A DNA stretch of 64,000 nucleotides from Streptomyces sp. CB09001 (GTDB taxonomy: Bacteria > Actinomycetota > Actinomycetes > Streptomycetales > Streptomycetaceae), in the NCBI RefSeq assembly GCF_003369795.1, contig NZ_CP026730.1:5385001-5449000 (forward strand). The letters run 5' to 3'. The position numbers and the translations under genes are program-made. This document shows, in pieces, positions 8,641-16,120 of the stretch. The notes beneath the pieces are model-generated. The model saw only the letters and a program-made list of their open reading frames with translations. It made no database searches and was not told where the DNA came from. How positions within the stretch are numbered: the stretch's first letter is position 1; every line of letters begins with the position of its first letter.

Positions 8641-10068
8641 ATGGCCCCTGGCGCCATGAGCCGCAGCAACGAATGGACGACATCCCTTTCCGACGCCCAG
8701 CCGGTCCCGTACTGGCTGGACGACCCCGGCCGTCCCCGCCCCGAGGCCGCCCTCACCGGCACCGAGACCTGCGACCTGCTGGTCGTGGGCGGCGGCTACA
8801 GCGGGCTGTGGACCGCGCTGACCGCCAAGGAGCGCGACCCGGAGCGGGACGTGGTGCTGATCGAGGGCCGCGAGGTGGGCTGGGCCGCCTCCGGCCGCAA
8901 CGGAGGCTTCTGCGCGGCCTCCCTCACTCACGGGCTGTCCAACGGCCTCACCCGCTGGCCGGACGACATCCACCGGCTGGAGGAGCTGGGCGCCCGCAAC
9001 CTCGACGCGATCGAGGCGGCGGTCGCCCGCCACGGCCTCGACTGCGACTTCGAGCGCACCGGCGAGATCGACGTCGCCACCGAGCCCTACCAGGCCCGGG
9101 AGCTGGAGGAGTGGTATGCGGAGATCCGTGCCAAGGGCCTGGCCGAGGGCGTGGAGTACCTGGACGCCGAGGCCGTACGGGAGCAGGTCGACTCACCCAC
9201 CTTCCGGGCCGGCCTGTGGGACCGGCGGGGCGTCGCGATGGTCAACCCCGCCAAGCTGGCCTGGGGCCTCAAGCGGGCCTGCCTCGCCCTCGGGGTGCGC
9301 GTCCACGAGCACACCCCGGCGCTCACCCTCAAGCCGTACGGCGCCGGCATGGCCGTACGCACCCCGTACGGCGGGGTCCGCGCCCGCACGGTCGCGCTCG
9401 GCACCAACGTCTTCCCGAACCTGGTCCGGCGGGTGCGCTCGTACACCGTCCCCGTCTACGACTACGCCCTGATGACCGAGCCGCTCAGCGACGGGCAGCT
9501 CGCCTCCGTCGGCTGGAAGAACCGGCAAGGGCTCGGGGACAGCGCCAACCAGTTCCACTACTTCCGCCTCTCCCGCGACAACCGGATCCTGTGGGGCGGC
9601 TACGACGCCGTCTACCCCTACGGCGGCCGGGTCCGCGCCGAGTACGACCACCGCCCCGAGACCTACGCCAGGCTCGCCGGGCACTTCTTCACCTGCTTCC
9701 CGCAGCTGGAGGGCGTCCGCTTCACGCACGCCTGGGGCGGCGCCATCGACACCTGCTCGCGCTTCTCGGCGTTCTTCGGCACCGCGCACCGGGGCAGGGT
9801 GGCGTACGCGGCCGGGTACACCGGCCTCGGTGTGGGCGCGACCCGGTTCGGCGCCGAGGTGATGCTCGATCTGCTGTCGGGGGAGCGCACCGAGCGCACG
9901 GAACTGGAGATGGTGCGCACGAAGCCGCTGCCCTTCCCGCCCGAGCCGTTCGCCTGGACCGGCATCGCGCTCACCAAGTGGTCGCTGGCCCGCGCGGACG
10001 CGCACGGCGGCCGGCGCAACCTGTGGCTGCGGACGATGGACAGGCTCGGGCTGGGTTTCGACAGTTAG
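8641..10068 (+). CDS. puuB: FAD-dependent amine oxidase, gamma-glutamylputrescine oxidase-like (DAO family)
   Basis: 475 residues; the ATG at 8641 follows a GGGAG ribosome binding site. The N-terminus after residue 40 has the dinucleotide-binding fold LLVVGGGYSGLWTA with the acidic residue at the end of the second strand (LIEGREVGWAASGRNGGF), the hallmark of the glycine/D-amino-acid oxidase family. DNRILWGGYDAVYPYGG and the C-terminal GYTGLGVGATRFGAEV are also typical of PuuB-like members. The likely reaction is oxidative deamination of gamma-glutamylputrescine (or a related amine) to the aldehyde, which the dehydrogenase at the head of the cluster would oxidise. No gamma-glutamylputrescine synthetase or hydrolase gene is present in the window. 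Confidence 0.8.
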   Translation: MAPGAMSRSNEWTTSLSDAQPVPYWLDDPGRPRPEAALTGTETCDLLVVGGGYSGLWTALTAKERDPERDVVLIEGREVGWAASGRNGGFCAASLTHGLSNGLTRWPDDIHRLEELGARNLDAIEAAVARHGLDCDFERTGEIDVATEPYQARELEEWYAEIRAKGLAEGVEYLDAEAVREQVDSPTFRAGLWDRRGVAMVNPAKLAWGLKRACLALGVRVHEHTPALTLKPYGAGMAVRTPYGGVRARTVALGTNVFPNLVRRVRSYTVPVYDYALMTEPLSDGQLASVGWKNRQGLGDSANQFHYFRLSRDNRILWGGYDAVYPYGGRVRAEYDHRPETYARLAGHFFTCFPQLEGVRFTHAWGGAIDTCSRFSAFFGTAHRGRVAYAAGYTGLGVGATRFGAEVMLDLLSGERTERTELEMVRTKPLPFPPEPFAWTGIALTKWSLARADAHGGRRNLWLRTMDRLGLGFDS

Positions 10069-10189
10069 CGACCGCCGCCATGTGACCCGGTTCACCCCAA
10101 CGAGGTACCGCAACCCGCGTAATGCGGCCGGGAGACCTCCCTCTCCCTCGTGACGCATCCCGCGTCGACGAGTGAAAGGGAGGTTTCAC

Positions 10190-10648
10190 ATGCCTGGTGC
10201 GAAGACGGCGGTCGCATGGCTGGCATCCGTCGCACCGGATCCCGGGTCCTGCCGCCGGGACTGGGAGCGCGACCCCTCGGGCGTCGCGCTGCTGCCCGCC
10301 GGCAAGGCCTGGGACGTGCTCATCCTGCCGAGCAGGCTCGGCTATCCGACCCTGGACGTGCTCTCCCGCGTCCTGGACCAGCCAGGACCGGTGCTCGCCG
10401 ACTTCGGCGACGCGCGCACGGGCTTCTTCGTGCCGCCCGGCACGGCGGCCCGCTGGCTGGGCACCGGCATCCGGACCGCCGGGCTCGGCACCTGGATCGT
10501 GGTGCCGCACCCCGGCGGGCTGTCGTCCGGCGGCACCCGCTGGCTGATCCCGCCCGACGGGACCGGCACCCTCACCGACCCCTCGCTCCTGGAGCTGGCG
10601 ATGCACGAGGCGGCGGCGGCTCTCGCGGTGGCGGACAACGAGGGGTAG
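10190..10648 (+). CDS. Conserved hypothetical protein, distantly reminiscent of primase-polymerase N-terminal domains
   Basis: 152 residues; the ATG at 10190 has a strong GGGAGG site six bases upstream. The sequence is soluble and lacks a signal peptide. The stretches VALLPAGKAWDVLILPSRLG, TGFFVPPGTAARWLG and TWIVVPHPGG resemble small streptomycete proteins that annotation pipelines sometimes assign to the bifunctional DNA primase/polymerase family, but I see no complete catalytic motif. I do not assign a function. Its stop codon lies inside the first copy of a 17-bp direct repeat that continues into the chitinase promoter. Confidence 0.7.
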   Translation: MPGAKTAVAWLASVAPDPGSCRRDWERDPSGVALLPAGKAWDVLILPSRLGYPTLDVLSRVLDQPGPVLADFGDARTGFFVPPGTAARWLGTGIRTAGLGTWIVVPHPGGLSSGGTRWLIPPDGTGTLTDPSLLELAMHEAAAALAVADNEG

Positions 10649-10693
10649 CGACAGGTGCAGGACAGAGGGGTAGCGACAGGTGAAGTACAGGTG
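10641..10693. repeat. 17-bp direct repeats at the end of the hypothetical gene
   Basis: AGGGGTAGCGACAGGTG occurs at 10641-10657 and again, identically, at 10666-10682; a partial third (ACAGGTG) ends at 10693. The first copy contains the stop codon of the upstream gene. It could be a small local duplication or a protein-binding array ahead of the chitinase promoter. Confidence 0.7.
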
Positions 10694-10707
10694 AGGTGCG
10701 CAAGGGG

Positions 10708-10736
10708 TTGACAACGGAATTGGTCTGGACCAAATT
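10708..10736 (+). promoter_or_regulatory. Chitinase promoter with DasR-like operator
   Basis: A consensus -35 hexamer TTGACA sits at 10708-10713. The near-palindrome ATTGGTCTGGACCAAA (10719-10734) fills the spacer and reaches the expected -10 position (10731-10736). The core TGGTCTGGACCA differs by one base from the TGGTCTAGACCA core of DasR sites, the GntR-family N-acetylglucosamine repressor of Streptomyces chitin genes. Repression by blocking polymerase is the natural reading. Confidence 0.7.
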
Positions 10737-10781
10737 GGGCGCGCTCCACCCTCCCCATCTCCCCCATGCCCGGAGGTACTT

Positions 10782-12650
10782 GTGGAACGCGCAGTTGTGC
10801 AACGCGCCAGACCTCTCGCCCGCCGCCCCCTCGTCACCCTGCTCACGGCCGCGGCCCTCGCCGCGTCCGGCCTGACCGCGCTCACGTCGGCCGCCCGTGC
10901 GGCCGACGCGGACCTCGCCCGCAACGGCGGCTTCGAGTCCGCGCTCGACGGCTGGACCTGTACCGCGGGCACCACCGTGACCTCGCCCGTGCACGGCGGC
11001 ACGTCGGCCCTGAAGGCCACCCCGGCCGGAGCGGACAACGCCCGCTGCTCGCAGACGGTGTCCGTCAAACCGGACTCGCAGTACACGCTCTCCGGATACG
11101 TCCGGGGCACCTACGTGTACCTCGGTGCGAGCGGCACCGGCACCACCGACGTCTCCACCTGGGCCCAGTCCGCCCCCGACTGGCAGCAGCTGACGACCAG
11201 CTTCCGCACCGGCCCCTCGACCACCAAGGTCACCATCTACACCCACGGCTGGTACGGCACCGGCGCCTACCACGCCGACGACATCTCCCTCACCGGCCCC
11301 GGCGGCGAGACGCAGCAGCCCCCGGCGGTCCCCGGCGGTCTGAAGACCGGCTCGGTGACCTCCTCCTCCGTCGCCCTGTCCTGGTCACCGGTGCCGGGCG
11401 CGACGGGCTACGCCGTCTACCGCGACGGCGCCAAGGTCAGCACCGTCACCGGCACCTCCACCACGGTGTCCGGCCTGACCCCGTCGACGGCGTACTCCTT
11501 CCAGGTCACGGCGGTCAACGACGCGGGTGAGTCGGCGCGTTCGGCCACGGTCACGGCGACCACCGCCCAGCGCCCGGACGACGGCGGCGGCTCCGCCGAC
11601 CTCCCGGCCCACGCCCTGGTCGGCTACCTCCACGCCAGCTTCGCCAACGGCTCCGGCTACACGCGCATGGCCGACGTGCCCGACAGCTGGGACGTCATCG
11701 ACCTGGCCTTCGGCGAGCCCACCTCGGTCACCTCCGGGGACATCCGCTTCGAACGCTGCCCGGATGGGGGCACCTCCCGCTCGAGCGAAGCCGAGAGTGG
11801 GGGAGAGTGCCCGAACGTGGAGAGCGACGCCGAGTTCAAGGCGGCGATCAAGGCCAAGCAGGCGGCCGGCAAGAAGGTGCTGATCTCCATCGGCGGCCAG
11901 AACGGCCAGGTCCAGCTCACCAGCACCGCCGCCCGCGACAAGTTCGTCTCCTCCGTCTCCGCGATCATCGACGAGTACGGCCTGGACGGTCTCGACATCG
12001 ACTTCGAGGGCCACTCGCTCTCCCTGAACGCCGACGACACGGACTTCAAGAACCCGAAGACCCCCGTCATCGTCAACCTCGTCTCGGCCGTGAAGACCCT
12101 GAAGGCCAAGTACGGCGAGGACTTCGTGCTGACCATGGCGCCCGAGACCTTCTTCGTCCAGCTCGGCTACCAGTACTACGGCACCGGCAAGTGGGGCGGC
12201 CAGGACCCGCGGGCCGGGGCCTACCTGCCCGTGATCCACGCCCTGCGCGACGACCTGACCCTGCTGCACGTCCAGGACTACAACTCCGGCTCGATCATGG
12301 GCCTCGACAACCAGTACCACTCCATGGGTGGCGCCGACTTCCACATCGCCATGACCGACATGCTGCTCACCGGATTCCCGGTCGCGGGCGACGCGAACAA
12401 CGTCTTCCCGCCGCTGCGCCCGGACCAGGTCGCGATCGGCATGCCGGCCTCCACCCAGGCGGGCAACGGCCACGTCTCGTCGGCCGAGGTCAACAAGGCG
12501 CTCAACTGCCTGACCAAGAAGACCGACTGCGGCTCGTACGCCACCCACGGCACCTGGTCGGACCTGCGCGGCCTGATGACGTGGTCGATCAACTGGGACC
12601 GTTACTCGAACTGGGAGTTCCAGAAGAACTTCGACGCGTACTTCGGCTGA
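10782..12650 (+). CDS. Secreted chitinase, GH18, with N-terminal carbohydrate-binding module and fibronectin III domain
   Basis: 622 residues from a GTG with GGAGG upstream. The signal peptide spans about residues 1-42 (RRPLVTLLTAAALAAS... ending AARAA). A beta-sandwich module follows at about 43-170 (LARNGGFESALDGWTC opens it, as in CBM4/9/16-like modules), then a fibronectin III domain at about 182-267 (PGGLKTGSVTSSSVALSW), and the GH18 barrel at about 275-622. The catalytic motif DGLDIDFEG is intact, with Glu409 as acid/base. It hydrolyses chitin outside the cell. It lies alone behind a DasR-type operator. The catalytic domain carries a short extra loop (about residues 328-342) encoded by a dispersed-type repeat; its 3' end overlaps the convergent PAP2 gene by about 60 bp. 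Confidence 0.93.
   Translation: MERAVVQRARPLARRPLVTLLTAAALAASGLTALTSAARAADADLARNGGFESALDGWTCTAGTTVTSPVHGGTSALKATPAGADNARCSQTVSVKPDSQYTLSGYVRGTYVYLGASGTGTTDVSTWAQSAPDWQQLTTSFRTGPSTTKVTIYTHGWYGTGAYHADDISLTGPGGETQQPPAVPGGLKTGSVTSSSVALSWSPVPGATGYAVYRDGAKVSTVTGTSTTVSGLTPSTAYSFQVTAVNDAGESARSATVTATTAQRPDDGGGSADLPAHALVGYLHASFANGSGYTRMADVPDSWDVIDLAFGEPTSVTSGDIRFERCPDGGTSRSSEAESGGECPNVESDAEFKAAIKAKQAAGKKVLISIGGQNGQVQLTSTAARDKFVSSVSAIIDEYGLDGLDIDFEGHSLSLNADDTDFKNPKTPVIVNLVSAVKTLKAKYGEDFVLTMAPETFFVQLGYQYYGTGKWGGQDPRAGAYLPVIHALRDDLTLLHVQDYNSGSIMGLDNQYHSMGGADFHIAMTDMLLTGFPVAGDANNVFPPLRPDQVAIGMPASTQAGNGHVSSAEVNKALNCLTKKTDCGSYATHGTWSDLRGLMTWSINWDRYSNWEFQKNFDAYFG
11765..11806. repeat. 42-bp dispersed Streptomyces-type repeat inserted in frame in the chitinase gene
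   Basis: The segment runs from TGGGGGCACCTCCCGCTCGA to GCCGAGAGTGGGGGAGA. I recognise this sequence type from many places in Streptomyces genomes, mostly between genes and sometimes inside them. Here it encodes DGGTSRSSEAESGG between an Arg-Cys-Pro and a Glu-Cys-Pro-Asn that appear contiguous (with a short linker) in related chitinases. Its length of 14 codons keeps the frame open. Confidence 0.6.
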
Positions 12651-13293
12651 CGTCGCGCGGGGTCCGGCCGGGTGGAATCCGGCGGTCCACCAGCCGGACC
12701 CCGGTCAGCAGCACCACTCCCAGGCACCAGCTCGCCACCACGTCCAGGGGCCAGTGGTAGCCCCGCCGCACCAGCCCGTAGGAGGTGCCGAGCACCAGCA
12801 GGGCGCACAGCACGACCAGCGTCCGGCGTACGGCCGGCGCGCGCAGCCGCCCGAGCAGCAGCACCGCCGCCGCGCCGTACGCGACGAGGGCCGTGGCGGT
12901 GTGGCCCGAGGGGTAGTAGCCGGTCGCGGGCGGCACCGCCGGGGTGCCGGGGCGGTCGGTCCACTCCTTCAGCGGCGCGACCAAGGCCGGCACCAGCGCC
13001 ATCGCCAGGACACCTGCCAGGGGCGGCAGCCACCAGAGGTGCACGCCTCCGGCCCGCCCGTGCCACGCCACGTACGCCAGCGCCACGACCAGGACCGGCA
13101 CCGCCACCTGCACATTGCCGAGGTCGGACAGCAGCTCGGAGAACCGGTCCGGGTGGACGAGCGCCCCGCTCAGCCGCTCGTCCACCCCGACCAGGGGGCC
13201 GTCGGCGACGACCTGCCAGGTGATCAGCGCGAAGAGGAGCACGGGAAGTCCGACGAGGGCGGACAGGGCGCGTGGCGGGGCGGAGACCGGCAT
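12589..13293 (-). CDS. PAP2-family membrane phosphatase
   Basis: Start ATG at 13293 (MPVSAPPRALSALVG), 234 residues; frame upstream of it does not look coding. Five to six membrane helices. The phosphatase motifs read KEWTDRPGTP (motif 1, the second Arg-Pro replaced by Gly-Thr), PSGHTATA (motif 2) and RRGYHWPLDV (motif 3 with its His and Asp). Family members dephosphorylate lipid phosphates such as undecaprenyl pyrophosphate or phosphatidic acid at the outer face of the membrane. The basic, Ser/Arg-rich tail SRSTRRSSSGTPSSS is encoded antisense to the end of the chitinase gene. Confidence 0.85.
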   Translation of the reverse strand: MPVSAPPRALSALVGLPVLLFALITWQVVADGPLVGVDERLSGALVHPDRFSELLSDLGNVQVAVPVLVVALAYVAWHGRAGGVHLWWLPPLAGVLAMALVPALVAPLKEWTDRPGTPAVPPATGYYPSGHTATALVAYGAAAVLLLGRLRAPAVRRTLVVLCALLVLGTSYGLVRRGYHWPLDVVASWCLGVVLLTGVRLVDRRIPPGRTPRDVSRSTRRSSSGTPSSSNGPS

Positions 13294-13337
13294 GACGCCC
13301 AGCTTCGCAGGCCCGGCCTCGCGTAGTCTCACCGCCC

Positions 13338-14171
13338 GTGACGACCATACGAACGGCACGGGACAGTCAGTGGGGAGAAACCTTCGCCCGGCTGAAGACG
13401 ATGACCAGTGAGGGCAGGTACGAGGAGGTCGAGGCCGAGGCCCGGACGCTGGCCGCGCTCCCGCGGCGCCCCTGGCGCAGGCGTCCGCCGCACTGGGAGG
13501 CGAGGGTGCTGGCCACGGGAGCGGCCGTCATGCACGGCCGGATGGCCGAGGCGCTGGACGAACTGGACACGCTGATCGCGGAACTGGAGCCGGTCGGCCT
13601 CAACTCGCAGATGCTGCGACTGATCGCCCGCAGCAATCGCGTGGTGGCCCTGTCCGGCCTGCGGCGGTACGCGGAGGCGGAGACCGAGGCGAACGGCGTC
13701 CTGCGCGAGCTGAACCGGATCGCCCACCGCGCCCCGGTGGCGGCGCTGGAGATCAACACCCTCGGACACCTGGCCACCGTGCTGTGCGGGCTGGCGCGCC
13801 ACGAGGAAGCGGAGGCCGTGGCCCGCGGCAACCTGCCCCGGGCGAAGGGACCCGCCGTCGGCGTCCTGCACACCACGCTGGCGCGCAGCCTGAACGGGCA
13901 GGGCCGCCACGAGGAGGCGCTGACCGAGGTGCGCCGGAGCCTGCCGCCGCCGCCCCGCTATGCCGCCGGGTACCCGGACCTGGTCGCCGCCGAGGCCCTG
14001 CACGGTCTGGGCCGCCGCGCCGAGGCGGAGGACGCCGTACGACGGTCGCTGGCCGACTGCGAGCGGTGGCTGCCCGCGGCGCATCCGCGCACCGGCGAGG
14101 CCCGAACCCTGCTGGCCCGCGTCACCGGGGAGGAACCGGGCGAGGAAACCCGAGAAGAACCGGGGGAGTGA
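13338..14171 (+). CDS. Tetratricopeptide-like helical repeat protein
   Basis: 277 residues from a GTG at 13338, divergent from the PAP2 gene with 44 bp between starts. The sequence is almost entirely alpha-helical with TPR-like pairs: GRYEEVEAEARTL, GRMAEALDELDTLI, RRYAEAETEANGVL, ARHEEAEAVARGNL, GRHEEALTEVRRSL and GRRAEAEDAVRRSL. There is no signal peptide or membrane segment, so a cytoplasmic scaffold is likely. The acidic tail GEEPGEETREEPGE is probably disordered. No catalytic motif is seen, and the partner is unknown. Confidence 0.8.
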   Translation: MTTIRTARDSQWGETFARLKTMTSEGRYEEVEAEARTLAALPRRPWRRRPPHWEARVLATGAAVMHGRMAEALDELDTLIAELEPVGLNSQMLRLIARSNRVVALSGLRRYAEAETEANGVLRELNRIAHRAPVAALEINTLGHLATVLCGLARHEEAEAVARGNLPRAKGPAVGVLHTTLARSLNGQGRHEEALTEVRRSLPPPPRYAAGYPDLVAAEALHGLGRRAEAEDAVRRSLADCERWLPAAHPRTGEARTLLARVTGEEPGEETREEPGE

Positions 14172-14172
14172 A

Positions 14173-14218
14173 CACCGAAGGGCCGGCACAAGGGGGGGAG
14201 TGTGCCGGCCCTTCGGTG
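14173..14218 (+). terminator. Strong intrinsic terminator
   Basis: Perfect 18-bp stem (CACCGAAGGGCCGGCACA against its complement at 14201-14218) with a 10-nt G-rich loop, beginning right after the stop of the TPR gene. Confidence 0.9.
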
Positions 14219-14568
14219 AACCACCGTCCCGAGTGCCGAGGCGGCCGTCCTGACCGGAACGCCGCGCGCCCCGGGGGGTTTGGGGCGGGCGACCGTCCGA
14301 TCGGTGAGGAAGCCGGAACCCGTGGGCTCCGGTTGTGTGCGCGAGGCACGACCAGGTCGAAGCTGGGGAAGCCTCGTCCTGATGATCCGCCCACAGTCCC
14401 CTGTGGGCGGGTCCATCTCTCATCTGCGTAGAACCTACGGCAGGGGGTGCGCTCAGGACAGGTCCATCGGCGTCCTGACATCCACCCCGCACACCTTCTT
14501 CACACGCTCTGCCGTCGGCTCCGCCAGGCGTGCGAAACGTGGCTCGGACGCGCGTTCGGCATCCGTGC
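14219..14568. other. 350-bp intergenic stretch with one hairpin
   Basis: No convincing gene in either strand. It holds a clear 10-bp hairpin with a 4-nt loop at 14387-14410 (CCGCCCACAG, TCCC, CTGTGGGCGG), which may end transcription arriving from gabT on the minus strand. The rest shows no tRNA fold or conserved protein sequence that I recognise; a small RNA is possible but unsupported. Confidence 0.5.
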
Positions 14569-15903
14569 TCAGATGCGGGTGAAGGCCTGCTCGATGATGT
14601 CGAGACCTTCGGTCAGCAGGTCCTCCCCGATCACCAGCGGGGGCAGGAAACGCAGCACGTTGCCGTAGGTGCCACAGGTCAGGACCAGCAGGCCCTCCTG
14701 GTGGCAGGCCTTGGCGAGCGCGGCGGTCGCCTCCGGGTTCGGCTCCTTGGTGTCGCGGTCCTTGACCAGCTCGATGGCGATCATCGCGCCGCGGCCCCGG
14801 ACGTCGCCGATGACGTCGAACTTCTCGGCCATGGCGGCCAGGCGGGACTTCATGACCGCCTCGATGTCCTTCGCCCGGGCGTTGAGGTCCAGCTCCTTCA
14901 TCGTCTCGATGGCACCGAGCGCGCCCGCGCACGCCACCGGGTTGCCGCCGTAGGTGCCGCCGAGGCCGCCGGAGTGCGCGGCGTCCATGATCTCGGCGCG
15001 GCCGGTGACGGCGGACAGCGGCAGACCGCCCGCGATGCCCTTCGCCGTCGTGATCAGGTCCGGGACGATGCCCTCGTCCTCGCAGGCGAACCACTGACCG
15101 GTGCGGCAGAAGCCGGACTGGATCTCGTCCGCGACGAAGACGATGCCGTTGTCCTCGGCGAACCGGCTGATCGCGGGCAGGAAGCCCTTGGCCGGCTCGA
15201 TGAAGCCGCCCTCACCGAGCACCGGCTCGATGACGATCGCGGCCACGTTCTGAGCGCCGACCTGCTTGGTGATCTGGTCGATCGCCTGCGCGGCGGCCTC
15301 CGGACCGGCGTGCTCCGCACCCGTGGGCCACCGGTAGCCGTAGGCGACCGGCACGCGGTACACCTCCGGCGCGAAGGGGCCGAAGCCGTCCTTGTACGGC
15401 ATGTTCTTGGCGGTCAGCGCCATCGTCAGGTTGGTCCGGCCGTGGTACCCGTGGTCGAAGACGACCACGGCCTGCCGCTTGGTGTACGCCCGCGCGATCT
15501 TGACGGCGTTCTCCACGGCCTCGGCGCCACTGTTGAACAGCGCCGACTTCTTCGCGTGGTCGCCCGGCGTCAGCTCGGCCAGCGCCTCGGCGACGGCGAC
15601 GTAGCCCTCGTACGGCGTCACCATGAAACAGGTGTGGGTGAAGTCGGCGAGCTGCGCGGACGCCCTGCGCACGACGGCCTCGGCGGAGGCGCCGACCGAG
15701 GTTACCGCGATGCCGGAACCGAAGTCGATCAGACGGTTGCCGTCCACGTCCTCGACGACACCGCCACCGGCGCGCGCGACGAAGACGGGCAGCGTGGAGC
15801 CCACACCCTGCGCGACCACGGCCGTACGGCGGGCCTGCAGCTCCTGCGACTTCGGGCCGGGAATGGCGGTGACGACGCGGCGCTCCTGCGGAACTGCGGT
15901 CAT
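14569..15903 (-). CDS. gabT: 4-aminobutyrate aminotransferase
   Basis: 444 residues from the ATG at 15903 (GGAGCC upstream). It is a class III pyridoxal-phosphate aminotransferase: NSGAEAVENAVKIAR, the aromatic cofactor motif FDHGYHGRTNL, the Glu/Asp switch region IVIEPVLGEGGF, VADEIQSGFCRTG with the cofactor-binding Asp, and the Schiff-base lysine in TTAKGIAGGLPLSAV. It moves the amino group of GABA to 2-oxoglutarate, giving succinic semialdehyde for the dehydrogenase encoded at 20250. It stands alone on the minus strand and is separated from the other polyamine genes by the chitinase block. Confidence 0.93.
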   Translation of the reverse strand: MTAVPQERRVVTAIPGPKSQELQARRTAVVAQGVGSTLPVFVARAGGGVVEDVDGNRLIDFGSGIAVTSVGASAEAVVRRASAQLADFTHTCFMVTPYEGYVAVAEALAELTPGDHAKKSALFNSGAEAVENAVKIARAYTKRQAVVVFDHGYHGRTNLTMALTAKNMPYKDGFGPFAPEVYRVPVAYGYRWPTGAEHAGPEAAAQAIDQITKQVGAQNVAAIVIEPVLGEGGFIEPAKGFLPAISRFAEDNGIVFVADEIQSGFCRTGQWFACEDEGIVPDLITTAKGIAGGLPLSAVTGRAEIMDAAHSGGLGGTYGGNPVACAGALGAIETMKELDLNARAKDIEAVMKSRLAAMAEKFDVIGDVRGRGAMIAIELVKDRDTKEPNPEATAALAKACHQEGLLVLTCGTYGNVLRFLPPLVIGEDLLTEGLDIIEQAFTRI

Positions 15904-15994
15904 GGGGGGCTCCTGGGGTCGTGCGGGCAAACGTTTGACTTCTTTTCTCGCAGGCTAGGACCGGCGCCGTGGGGTGGGCATGCTCCATGTGGGC

Positions 15995-16027
15995 GTTGTC
16001 CGCGCGGCCGGTTGTCCGACATGGACA
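15995..16027. promoter_or_regulatory. Repeated GTTGTCCG elements between gabT and the ATPase gene
   Basis: GTTGTCCG occurs at 15995-16002 and 16011-16018, a spacing of 16 bp. The second copy is also the left arm of TGTCC...GGACA (16013-16027). A related CGGACAA lies at 20157-20163 upstream of the gabD-like gene. This could be a binding site for the PucR regulator encoded nearby; nothing in the sequence proves it. Confidence 0.35.
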
Positions 16028-16120
16028 GGTGTCGGGAACGGCGACATATGGACACGTCGACGCGGGCCCGGCCGCGTAAGCGGTGAACTCCCCTTGGGAG
16101 GGCGTTAGATTGGCTCGCTG

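Noticed and set aside
11765..11806. Sequencing error or frameshift in the chitinase
   Set aside because: The segment is exactly 42 bp, keeps the frame open and has a recognisable repeat sequence, so an insertion is the better explanation.
14219..14568. tRNA gene or small protein gene between the TPR gene and gabT
   Set aside because: No cloverleaf with a TTC loop or anticodon stem could be built, and the open frames lack ribosome binding sites and protein-like composition.
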